5,874 nucleotides of DNA from Lachnospiraceae bacterium UBA6452 (lineage in GTDB: Bacteria > Bacillota > Clostridia > Lachnospirales > Lachnospiraceae). The notes under the pieces are model-generated. The model saw only the letters and a list, made by a program, of their open reading frames with translations. It did not search any database and was not told the DNA's origin. The position numbers and the translations under genes were made by a program. Shown one piece after another: positions 1 to 5,874 of the stretch (the first letter of the stretch is position 1; every line of letters starts with the position of its first letter). The stretch is from positions 1 through 5,874 of the forward strand of contig DJNY01000049.1 in NCBI GenBank assembly GCA_002441865.1, written 5' to 3'.

Positions 1-14
1 CTACTTTCTTTCAC
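1..14 (-). CDS. 5' end of an unidentified divergent gene (partial)
   Basis: Read leftward, a strong ribosome site AAAAGGAGGA (positions 30 to 21) is followed 7 bases after AGGAGG by a GTG (14-12) that opens a frame Met-Lys-Glu-Ser before the window ends. The GTG two bases earlier (16-14) is followed at once by TGA, so it cannot be the start. A good promoter lies just upstream (44-72). Only four codons are visible, so the product cannot be named. The gene is transcribed away from aroC. Confidence 0.6.
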
Positions 15-43
15 ACTAATTCCTCCTTTTACAAATTGCTTCA

Positions 44-72
44 ATTATAGCATTTATTTTTTTCATTGTCAT
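44..72 (-). promoter_or_regulatory. Sigma-A promoter of the divergent gene, extended -10
   Basis: On the minus strand the -35 is ATGACA (72-67, 5 of 6 to TTGACA), the spacer is 17 bases, and the -10 is a perfect TATAAT (49-44) preceded by TGC (52-50), which makes it an extended -10. The predicted RNA start is near position 37, leaving a leader of roughly 20 bases before the GTG start. Its -35 overlaps the -35 of the aroC promoter on the other strand. Confidence 0.7.
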
Positions 73-94
73 TAAAAAGAAACTTCGATATAAT
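66..94 (+). promoter_or_regulatory. Sigma-A promoter of aroC
   Basis: TTGTCA (66-71, 5 of 6 to consensus), a 17-base spacer and a perfect TATAAT (89-94) form a near-ideal housekeeping promoter. The RNA should start near 101, giving about 36 bases of leader before the ATG at 138. The -35 shares bases 67-71 with the -35 of the leftward promoter. Confidence 0.75.
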
Positions 95-121
95 GGAAAG
101 GCAGATGATACGAACAAAAGC

Positions 122-130
122 AGAAAGGAT
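122..130 (+). promoter_or_regulatory. Ribosome binding site that fixes the aroC start
   Basis: AGAAAGGAT places AGGA (126-129) 8 bases before the ATG at 138. The open frame continues upstream to a TTG at 66, but that TTG is part of the -35 hexamer and lies upstream of the predicted RNA start, so it cannot be translated from this promoter. Confidence 0.7.
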
Positions 131-137
131 ACTTATT

Positions 138-1238
138 ATGGCTGGTTCAATATTTGGAACACATTTCAGAATAGAAACATTCGGAGAATCGCATGGAGAA
201 GGGCTCGGCGTTGTGATCGACGGTTGTCCCGCAGGGCTTTCTCTTTGTGCAGAGGATATACAGCTTTATTTAAACCGTCGCAAACCCGGTCAGTCCAAAT
301 TTGCCACACCGCGGAAAGAAGCGGATGCGGTGGAGATCCTGTCCGGTGTATTTGAAGGAAAAACAACCGGAACGCCGATCGCACTTCTGGTCAGAAATAC
401 GTCCCAGCGGTCTTCCGATTATTCCGAGATCGCCTCTTATTACAGACCGGGGCATGCGGATTTTACCTTTGATGCTAAATACGGTTTCCGCGACTACCGC
501 GGTGGCGGTCGTTCCTCCGGGCGTGAAACGATCGGCCGTGTGGCAGCAGGCGCGATTGCCTGTAAATTATTACAGGAGCTTGGCATTACGGTCTGTGCTT
601 ATACAAAAGCAATCGGACCTGTCGAAGCTTCCATGGAACATTTTGACCGGGAAGCTATTTTAGCGACCCCTACCGCCATGCCTGATCGAAAGGCTTCTGA
701 TGAAGCGGAAGCCTACCTTGCAAATTGTATGGAGCAGAAGGATTCCTGCGGTGGTGTGATCGAATGTCGGATAGACGGTGTTCCCGCCGGGATCGGAGAA
801 CCTGTATTTGACAAGCTGGATGCCTCTCTTGCCAAAGCCGTGATGTCGATCGGTGCTGTCAAGGCATTTGAGATCGGTGACGGCATAAATGTCGCTCATA
901 TGCATGGCAGTGAAAATAATGACAGCTTCTGCATAAAAGATGGCAGAATTGCAAAAGAAACGAATCACAGCGGCGGTATTTTGGGCGGTATTTCCGATGG
1001 CAGCCAGATCCTGCTCCGTGCCTATGTAAAACCGACACCATCTATCTTCCAATCGCAGCACACGGTCAACAAAGCGGGGGAAGAAATTGACATTCAGATC
1101 AAAGGGCGTCACGATCCGGTCATCATGCCAAGAGCCGTTGTTGTGGTCGAAGCCATGACTGCTTTAACCATTCTGGATCTGATGATGGACAATATGACCG
1201 CAAGAATTGATTATCTGAAGCAGATTTATACCAAATAA
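138..1238 (+). CDS. aroC: Chorismate synthase
   Basis: This enzyme converts 5-enolpyruvylshikimate-3-phosphate to chorismate, the last shikimate-pathway step and the branch point to aromatic amino acids and folate. It needs reduced FMN and acts in the cytoplasm. The product is 366 residues, a normal length for the family. All three family signatures are present: [16 protein letters not shown] at 16-31, the [13 protein letters not shown] segment near 122-134, and [17 protein letters not shown] at 324-340. The conserved RRKPGQSK (47-54), YRPGHAD (102-108) and [13 protein letters not shown] (276-288) blocks are also intact. The start at ATG 138 is chosen from the ribosome site and promoter; the mature start MAGSIFG matches usual family N-termini. 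The gene stands alone in its direction, with its own promoter upstream and hairpins downstream, and it converges on eno. No other shikimate gene is visible. Confidence 0.97.
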   Translation: MAGSIFGTHFRIETFGESHGEGLGVVIDGCPAGLSLCAEDIQLYLNRRKPGQSKFATPRKEADAVEILSGVFEGKTTGTPIALLVRNTSQRSSDYSEIASYYRPGHADFTFDAKYGFRDYRGGGRSSGRETIGRVAAGAIACKLLQELGITVCAYTKAIGPVEASMEHFDREAILATPTAMPDRKASDEAEAYLANCMEQKDSCGGVIECRIDGVPAGIGEPVFDKLDASLAKAVMSIGAVKAFEIGDGINVAHMHGSENNDSFCIKDGRIAKETNHSGGILGGISDGSQILLRAYVKPTPSIFQSQHTVNKAGEEIDIQIKGRHDPVIMPRAVVVVEAMTALTILDLMMDNMTARIDYLKQIYTK

Positions 1239-1269
1239 AAGAACAGCCCCACATGCACAGGGCTGTTCT
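1231..1269 (-). terminator. Intrinsic terminator for eno (leftward)
   Basis: A perfect 10-base-pair stem (1240-1249 with 1260-1269, arms AGAACAGCCC and GGGCTGTTCT) encloses a 10-base loop. Read leftward, the stem ends in a T-rich run, TTTTATTTGG, down to 1231. Read rightward it is followed by ATGCCTCC with no T-run, so it suits leftward RNA from eno better. The T-run lies over the aroC stop codon. Confidence 0.75.
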
Positions 1270-1271
1270 AT

Positions 1272-1315
1272 GCCTCCGCCATCTCCGAAGGAGATCGTAA
1301 CCGGCTGAGGCTTTT
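1272..1315 (+). terminator. Probable terminator for aroC (rightward), branched hairpin
   Basis: An outer stem pairs GCCTC-C-GCC (1272-1280) with GGC-T-GAGGC (1303-1311), with one mismatch. Inside it a second 6-pair hairpin, ATCTCC-GAA-GGAGAT (1281-1295), forms a side stem. TTTTAAAT follows at 1312. Read leftward the structure is followed by ATAGAAC, so the polarity is rightward. The T-run is short, so efficiency is uncertain. Confidence 0.55.
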
Positions 1316-1349
1316 AAATAAAATGAAGTATGAAAAAATATGTGGTAGC

Positions 1350-2783
<1,434 letters not shown>

Positions 2784-2792
2784 TTATTCTAT

Positions 2793-2809
2793 GTTAGTTA
2801 ATTCTAACC
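2793..2809. promoter_or_regulatory. Operator-like palindrome upstream of eno
   Basis: GTTAG (2793-2797), six bases TTAATT, then CTAACC (2804-2809). The half-sites GTTAG and CTAAC are perfect inverted repeats with centres 11 bases apart, about one helical turn, as expected for a dimeric repressor. An 18-base version with the same spacing and arms lies upstream of the DUF3793 gene (3962-3979). The binding protein is unknown. Confidence 0.5.
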
Positions 2810-2815
2810 GATATA

Positions 2816-2844
2816 ATAATATACAAACTGCCTACTAATAATAA
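2816..2844 (-). promoter_or_regulatory. Weak candidate promoter for eno
   Basis: Read leftward, TTATTA (2844-2839), a 17-base spacer and TATTAT (2821-2816) precede the operator-like palindrome by 6 bases. This is nearly the same geometry as at the DUF3793 promoter, where the gap is 7. The -35 is poor (3 of 6) and the region is AT-rich, so other registers are possible. If correct, the eno leader is about 160 bases long. Confidence 0.3.
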
Positions 2845-2869
2845 GGCTAATTTATAGGATATCCTTTCT

Positions 2870-3298
2870 CTAAGAGGCGAGCTGCTTACCAAGTTCTCTA
2901 CACTCTTCCAAAGCTTCTTCGTCCGGTGTTTCATTACAGATCAGTCCTTCCCCGCCTACGATCTCGGCGCCGGCCATCTGCATACGTTCTGTCCAGTCAC
3001 GCATCCACTGTCCGTCTCCCCAGCCATAGGATCCAAATAATGCAATCTTTTTACCTTTTGCAAATGTTTCAACAGCCATTACAAACGGCTCCATTTCACT
3101 TTCTTCCAGTACTTCTGCACCCATTGCAGGACAGCCGAGTGCAAATGCAGCTTCATCTTTTAATGCATCCGCAGAGATCTCACTGACAAATACAAGCTCC
3201 GGTGTCTTGCCTGCTGCTGTGATACCTTCTGCGACTGCCTGTGCCATTGCCTGTGTGTTACCGCTCTGTGTCCAGAATACTACGTAAATCTTATTCAT
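2870..3298 (-). CDS. Short-chain flavodoxin
   Basis: A small FMN-binding electron carrier, likely cytoplasmic, that can replace ferredoxin in low-potential electron transfer. The product is 142 residues, typical of short-chain flavodoxins. The N-terminal strand MNKIYVVFW runs into the FMN phosphate loop TQSGNT (10-15). GCPAMG (55-60) marks the first flavin loop, and FGSYGWGDGQWMRDW (88-102) is the second, with Tyr91 and Trp93 as candidate ring-stacking residues. The ATG at 3298 is preferred because AGGA lies 6 bases ahead; a TTG seven codons upstream lacks a good site and would add residues before the usual start. It lies 39 bases downstream of the DUF3793 gene on the same strand, without an obvious terminator or promoter between, so the two are probably cotranscribed. 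No convincing terminator follows it, so some read-through into eno is possible. The natural redox partner cannot be told from the sequence. Confidence 0.93.
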   Translation of the reverse strand: MNKIYVVFWTQSGNTQAMAQAVAEGITAAGKTPELVFVSEISADALKDEAAFALGCPAMGAEVLEESEMEPFVMAVETFAKGKKIALFGSYGWGDGQWMRDWTERMQMAGAEIVGGEGLICNETPDEEALEECRELGKQLAS

Positions 3299-3337
3299 TT
3301 TATTTCCTTTCCGGGTCAAGCCCTGTCAAATTTTAGA

Positions 3338-3940
3338 TTAACTACAAGCACTTATGATCTCTTTCATCCCAATACCGCAGGATAAAAGATGAATGAGGCT
3401 TTCTTTTGCATATTCAAATCGGTCAAACAACGCTTTCTTTGCTTCCGGATCCTTGTAAACCTTCCAGTAGCCTGTATATAAGCTGTTTTTTCCCTGCTGT
3501 GACACAAATCCTTCTACGTCTTCCGGCGGATATCCGAGGATCAGTCCCAGTTCATGTGGAAAATCCTTCTTCTCCAGCATGTATTTCTGATAGCGTCTGC
3601 GACAGGTATCTAAAATACAGTCCGGTGCCACATGGTCATAACCAAATCTGGTAAGAAGCTCTGCCACTTCTTTCTGATGCAGATAGCTTACAAGCTGTTT
3701 TTCCTGATATAACAGAAAAAGTACTCTGCCATCCAGAAGTCCCATCTGATAAACGGATATGCCACTGTTTTCCAAAATGTCATACATTGCTTTGTAATCA
3801 TCCAGTCCGATACTGAACAGATTGGAGATCTTCATTCCGGTGATCAGTGGTGCACATTGCATTGCAAGTTCCACTTCTACCTGATTCGTACTGGCTTCCA
3901 TCGACATCTGCTTCAGAATTTTCCAGGTTTCCCGACTCAA
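3338..3940 (-). CDS. DUF3793 family protein, function unknown
   Basis: I recognise this as the clostridial DUF3793 family from the blocks CAPLITGMKISNL (29-41), HELGLILGYPPEDVEGF (129-145) and GYWKVY (157-162). It is 200 residues, has no signal peptide or membrane segment, and is probably soluble in the cytoplasm. Five cysteines (29, 108, 113, 188, 199) are present; Cys29 sits in a conserved-looking block, but no classical metal-cluster motif is formed. The start is a TTG (3940-3938) set by AGGAGG 7 bases upstream; the only nearby GTG is followed at once by a stop in its own frame. It is the first gene of a probable operon with flavodoxin, and its promoter carries a palindromic operator-like site and a Fur-like box. 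The pairing suggests a role in iron or redox balance, which is inference only. Its biochemical activity is unknown. Confidence 0.88.
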   Translation of the reverse strand: MSRETWKILKQMSMEASTNQVEVELAMQCAPLITGMKISNLFSIGLDDYKAMYDILENSGISVYQMGLLDGRVLFLLYQEKQLVSYLHQKEVAELLTRFGYDHVAPDCILDTCRRRYQKYMLEKKDFPHELGLILGYPPEDVEGFVSQQGKNSLYTGYWKVYKDPEAKKALFDRFEYAKESLIHLLSCGIGMKEIISACS

Positions 3941-3947
3941 ATCACAG

Positions 3948-3956
3948 CCTCCTTTT
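3948..3956 (-). promoter_or_regulatory. Ribosome binding site that fixes the TTG start of the DUF3793 gene
   Basis: Read leftward, AAAAGGAGG (3956-3948) is followed by 7 bases and then TTG at 3940-3938. The strength and spacing of this site support the rare TTG start over the first downstream in-frame ATG (codon 12). Confidence 0.8.
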
Positions 3957-3961
3957 CTATT

Positions 3962-3979
3962 GGTTAGTTGTTCCTAACC
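3962..3979. promoter_or_regulatory. Operator-like palindrome at the DUF3793-flavodoxin promoter
   Basis: GGTTAG (3962-3967), six bases TTGTTC, CTAACC (3974-3979): a perfect 6-base inverted repeat with an 11- to 12-base half-site repeat distance. It begins about one base past the predicted RNA start, a classical position for a repressor that blocks transcription. The same GTTAG-N6-CTAAC design is found upstream of eno at 2793-2808. The arms resemble half-sites in DtxR/IdeR-type boxes, but the 6-base spacing differs, so the regulator family is undetermined. Confidence 0.65.
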
Positions 3980-3986
3980 TACTAAA

Positions 3987-4015
3987 ATGATATAGAATGA
4001 TTTACGTTTCGTCAA
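3987..4015 (-). promoter_or_regulatory. Sigma-A promoter of the DUF3793-flavodoxin operon
   Basis: Read leftward, TTGACG (4015-4010, 5 of 6), a 17-base spacer and TATCAT (3992-3987, 5 of 6). The RNA should start near 3980, about 40 bases before the TTG start codon, with the palindrome directly downstream. Confidence 0.75.
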
Positions 4016-4026
4016 GGGGTTTGAAC

Positions 4027-4041
4027 TGATAATATTTTTCA
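4027..4041. promoter_or_regulatory. Candidate Fur box
   Basis: TGATAAT-A-TTTTTCA matches 12 of 14 informative positions of the Bacillus-type 7-1-7 Fur consensus TGATAAT-N-ATTATCA. It lies 11 bases upstream of the -35 of the DUF3793-flavodoxin promoter. Flavodoxin genes are known Fur targets in other Firmicutes, for example ykuNOP of Bacillus subtilis. The region is AT-rich and the site is upstream of, not over, the core promoter, so this is tentative. Confidence 0.4.
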
Positions 4042-4060
4042 CTTATAAAAAGGAATTTAT

Positions 4061-4080
4061 GCACAGCGGATGAGCTGTGT
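4061..4080. repeat. Small hairpin between the Fur-like box and the long inverted repeat
   Basis: CACAGC (4062-4067) pairs with GCTGTG (4074-4079) across a 6-base loop, extended by one G-T pair at 4061 and 4080. Flanking T-runs are poor on both strands, so it could be a weak terminator for leftward RNA from nrdG or have no role. Confidence 0.35.
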
Positions 4081-4095
4081 TTGAATAAAAATAAT

Positions 4096-4284
4096 AGATA
4101 GAAAACAGGATCCATCTATAAACGCAATCACGTTTGCCTACCCTGCGATTTATCTCGTTCCCATTTTACCGGGCTCCCGTCACATAAGTGCTCCGTGATC
4201 GCTCGCTCCGGTAAAGGGAACGACAAATCTCGGTCGGCTACACTATCGATTGCTTATTATAGATGGATCCTGTTTTTATTATCT
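4096..4284. repeat. Long imperfect inverted repeat (about 189 bases), possible MITE or structured RNA
   Basis: The outer arms contain a perfect 20-base inverted repeat (4102-4121 with 4257-4276) centred on GGATCC. Outside it AGATA (4096-4100) pairs with TATCT (4280-4284). Moving inward, these pair in order: GCAATC 4124-4129 with 4248-4253; GCCTACC 4136-4142 with GGTCGGC 4232-4238 (one mismatch); GATTT 4147-4151 with 4225-4229; CGTTCCC 4156-4162 with 4216-4222; TTTACCGG 4165-4172 with 4208-4215. The tip is about 35 bases and may form a TCAC/GTGA stem (4180-4183, 4195-4198). Both ends run into T-rich sequence in the outward direction, so it could terminate nrdG RNA. No credible gene lies inside. 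A defective mobile repeat and a structured RNA are both possible. Confidence 0.75.
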
Positions 4285-4351
4285 TCGTATGTTTTTATTT
4301 ATTTTTCATTTAATCTATTTGTGCACAAAATTGTATTTTATGTATCATACA

Positions 4352-4861
4352 TCATGCATAATTCCCGCAGTGCAAAACCGGGGTTTTGTGGTCTGTCTGC
4401 TGGAGGGATTTCTGCACATCGATCACACGCTGGTTGCTGCTTCCCTTCCAGAGAAGCTTGGTATCGCGCAGTTCTTCCACATATTCGCCGTCTACCAGCA
4501 CATTGACATATTTCATGACCGGATCATGCATCACATTTTCCCAGACATCACCGGTGTAAAGCCAGATCGTCTTATCCGGGAACTTCTCATGGATCTCTGC
4601 CATCAGTGCACGGACTCCTACACGGTTTGCCGAATGCAGCGGATCTCCGCCTGAAAATGTGATTCCTGAAATATACGGCTTGGAAAGCTGGTCAAAGATC
4701 TCTTCCTTTGCAGCATCATCAAATTCCAGTCCGCCGTTCGGATCCCAGGTCAGCGGATTCTGACAGCCTTTGCAGCAATGGCTGCAGCCTGCCACCCATA
4801 ATACAACACGCAGACCATCGCCATTCAGCATATCATCCTTGGTAATATTATGATATCTCAT
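4352..4861 (-). CDS. nrdG: Anaerobic ribonucleotide reductase activating protein (radical SAM)
   Basis: NrdG uses a [4Fe-4S] cluster and S-adenosylmethionine to make the stable glycyl radical on NrdD, switching on deoxynucleotide synthesis without oxygen. The product is 169 residues, within the family range. The cluster motif CxxxCxxC is at Cys26, Cys30 and Cys33, with an extra Cys29 inside it. SGGDP (70-74) is the SAM-contacting GGE-like motif. VDGEYV (123-128) and GSSNQRVID (140-148) are further family blocks. The start ATG overlaps the nrdD stop by one base (TAATG), which suggests translational coupling; AGGAAG lies 8 bases ahead of the ATG. No ordinary terminator directly follows; the long inverted repeat about 70 bases downstream may serve. 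The gene works only with nrdD, its upstream neighbour. Confidence 0.96.
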   Translation of the reverse strand: MRYHNITKDDMLNGDGLRVVLWVAGCSHCCKGCQNPLTWDPNGGLEFDDAAKEEIFDQLSKPYISGITFSGGDPLHSANRVGVRALMAEIHEKFPDKTIWLYTGDVWENVMHDPVMKYVNVLVDGEYVEELRDTKLLWKGSSNQRVIDVQKSLQQTDHKTPVLHCGNYA

Positions 4862-5874
4862 TACATGCTCTTCCTTTCTGCGATCTCTGCCATTTTTGCA
4901 TCAGATAATCTGGTATCTCCATGTACACGGGAATATGCCAGGTAACCGTTCATACGATCGATCTTTGTCAGATTCCGACTGCCGCATTTCGGGCATACGT
5001 CCATTTCCAGTTCCTGATGTCCACAGTCATCACAGTAAGCAAGTGACATATTGACTCCTTCATAAAAGCCCATATCCATCGCACGGTGGATCAGCGATTT
5101 GATCGCTTCCAGATTGTAGTCGATCGGATATTTGACATACTGGATCTTACCACCGTTGCAAAGCTCCCAGAAACGATATTCTTTATCCTGCTTTTCGATC
5201 GGTGTGATATTTTCCGTTACATGGCAGTGGAAGCTGTTGGATACATATTCCCTGTCGGAAACGCCTTCCACAATACCATATTTGGCGCGGAACTGTTTTA
5301 CCTGCAGACCGCAGAGGTTTTCTGCCGGTGTTCCGTAGATCGCATACAGATTGCCATCTTCCTTTTTGAACTCATTTACCTTGTCATTGATATGCTCCAG
5401 TACTTCCAGTGCAAATTCACCGTCTTCCACAAGAGACTTGCCGTTATACAGCTCCTGCAGCTCGTTAAATGCCGTAATACCGAAGGATGCGGTTGCACTC
5501 TTTAAGATTGGTTTGATCTTATCATGCAGCTGCAGATGTCCTCCTAAAAAGCCGCCCTCACAATAGGCAAGCGGATTGGTGGATGCACGCATCTCTCCCA
5601 GATAAGCATATGTTCTGATATGCAGGTTACGGATCAGATTCAGGTAATAATCCAGTACTTCATAGAAGTCTTTGTTTTCCTGTCTGGATTTTGCAAGGAT
5701 CATCGGTAAATGCAGGGAAACCGCACCAATGTTAAAACGGCCAACAAATATAGGCTCATCCTGGTCGTCTGCCGGATACATACCGCCTCTTTCATACCAT
5801 GGAGAAAGGAACGCACGACAGCCCATCGGGGAAATGACCTTGCCATACTGCTTGTACATGCTTGCAATATAGCC
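4861..5874 (-). CDS. nrdD: Anaerobic (class III) ribonucleoside-triphosphate reductase, C-terminal part
   Basis: This oxygen-sensitive glycyl-radical enzyme reduces ribonucleoside triphosphates to deoxyribonucleotides. The frame is open to the window edge; 337 C-terminal residues are visible, about half of a typical NrdD of roughly 700, and the N-terminal ATP-cone and first half lie outside. Numbering from the edge, PMGCRAFLSPW holds the active-site thiyl cysteine (Cys19). RFNIGAVSLHLP follows, with Asn48 a possible counterpart of the formate-linked Asn of T4 NrdD. Family blocks YGTPAE and NSFHCHVTENI are present. A zinc site is formed by Cys281, Cys284, Cys294 and Cys297. The glycyl radical is Gly310 in RMNGYL (codon 4947-4945), followed by a 27-residue tail. 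E. coli has RVCGYL here, so the motif is a variant, though the Gly-Tyr pair is kept. It overlaps nrdG by one base. Confidence 0.96.
   Translation of the reverse strand, partial: GYIASMYKQYGKVISPMGCRAFLSPWYERGGMYPADDQDEPIFVGRFNIGAVSLHLPMILAKSRQENKDFYEVLDYYLNLIRNLHIRTYAYLGEMRASTNPLAYCEGGFLGGHLQLHDKIKPILKSATASFGITAFNELQELYNGKSLVEDGEFALEVLEHINDKVNEFKKEDGNLYAIYGTPAENLCGLQVKQFRAKYGIVEGVSDREYVSNSFHCHVTENITPIEKQDKEYRFWELCNGGKIQYVKYPIDYNLEAIKSLIHRAMDMGFYEGVNMSLAYCDDCGHQELEMDVCPKCGSRNLTKIDRMNGYLAYSRVHGDTRLSDAKMAEIAERKSM

Larger units (their letters stand above)
3941..4351. other. Gene-free region between nrdG and the DUF3793 operon
   Basis: This 411-base stretch holds, from left to right, the DUF3793 ribosome site, operator-like palindrome, promoter, Fur-like box, a small hairpin and the long inverted repeat. 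The last 67 bases before the nrdG stop (4285-4351) are very AT-rich and hold only short palindromes. Open frames reading rightward from here into nrdG look like opposite-strand shadows. I see no tRNA, CRISPR or known riboswitch. Confidence 0.7.

Noticed and set aside
66..137. N-terminal extension of aroC from a TTG at 66
   Set aside because: The TTG is the -35 hexamer of the aroC promoter and lies upstream of the predicted RNA start; the family N-terminus begins at the ATG at 138 with its own ribosome site.
660..1112. 150-codon leftward open frame inside aroC
   Set aside because: Antisense shadow of a clear chorismate synthase gene.
2831..2869. Terminator after flavodoxin (AGGATATCCT palindrome or GCCT/AGGC stem)
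   Set aside because: The palindrome has no loop and the other stem is only four pairs, with no clean T-run, so I cannot support a terminator here.
3299..3337. Internal promoter ahead of flavodoxin from TTGACA in the gap
   Set aside because: At 17 bases spacing the -10 would be GAAATA, only 2 of 6 to consensus.
4318..4352. Short perfect palindromes TTTGTGCACAAA (4318-4329) and ATGTATCATACAT (4340-4352) as operators
   Set aside because: About one 12-base palindrome is expected by chance in a window this size, and they lie downstream of nrdG rather than at a promoter. The first lacks the spacing of a Rex site.
4195..4654. Two overlapping rightward open frames of 103 and 134 codons
   Set aside because: They run antisense through nrdG and the inverted repeat, have no recognisable domain, and nrdG on the other strand is certain.
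5086..5505. 139-codon rightward open frame
   Set aside because: Antisense shadow of nrdD, with no supporting family similarity.

Overview
The window looks like a core-chromosome segment of an anaerobic, low-to-mid GC Firmicute, most likely a Lachnospiraceae-type Clostridia. The reasons are an oxygen-sensitive class III ribonucleotide reductase (nrdD/nrdG), a DUF3793 protein paired with a short flavodoxin, strong AGGAGG ribosome sites, non-ATG starts and clostridial-style enolase sequence. The genus cannot be fixed from the sequence alone.

Layout, left to right. Positions 1-14 hold the first codons of a leftward gene that runs off the edge. Its promoter and the promoter of rightward aroC (chorismate synthase, 138-1238) are back to back and share almost the same -35 hexamer. 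aroC converges on leftward eno (enolase, 1350-2651); the 111 bases between them hold two hairpins that suit one terminator per direction. Upstream of eno is a roughly 220-base leader with a GC-rich hairpin and a palindromic operator-like site. Next, also leftward, come a flavodoxin gene (2870-3298) and a DUF3793 gene (3338-3940), which look like a two-gene operon. This operon has a good sigma-A promoter, a palindrome of the same design as the one upstream of eno placed just past the -10, and a Fur-box-like sequence upstream of the -35. A 411-base gene-free stretch (3941-4351) then carries these control sites plus a striking 189-base imperfect inverted repeat (4096-4284). The right end is leftward nrdD (partial, C-terminal part) and nrdG, which overlap by one base.

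How the genes work together. NrdG uses a radical-SAM iron-sulfur cluster to place the glycyl radical on NrdD, which makes deoxynucleotides without oxygen. Flavodoxin is a low-potential electron carrier that often replaces ferredoxin when iron is short, and DUF3793 is its uncharacterised partner here. Enolase belongs to glycolysis and chorismate synthase ends the shikimate pathway; both are housekeeping functions.

The most interesting signals are regulatory or structural rather than new proteins: (i) the shared GTTAG-N6-CTAAC palindrome in front of both the DUF3793-flavodoxin operon and eno, (ii) the long inverted repeat between nrdG and that operon, and (iii) the overlapping divergent promoters at aroC. 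I did not find a clearly new multi-gene system.
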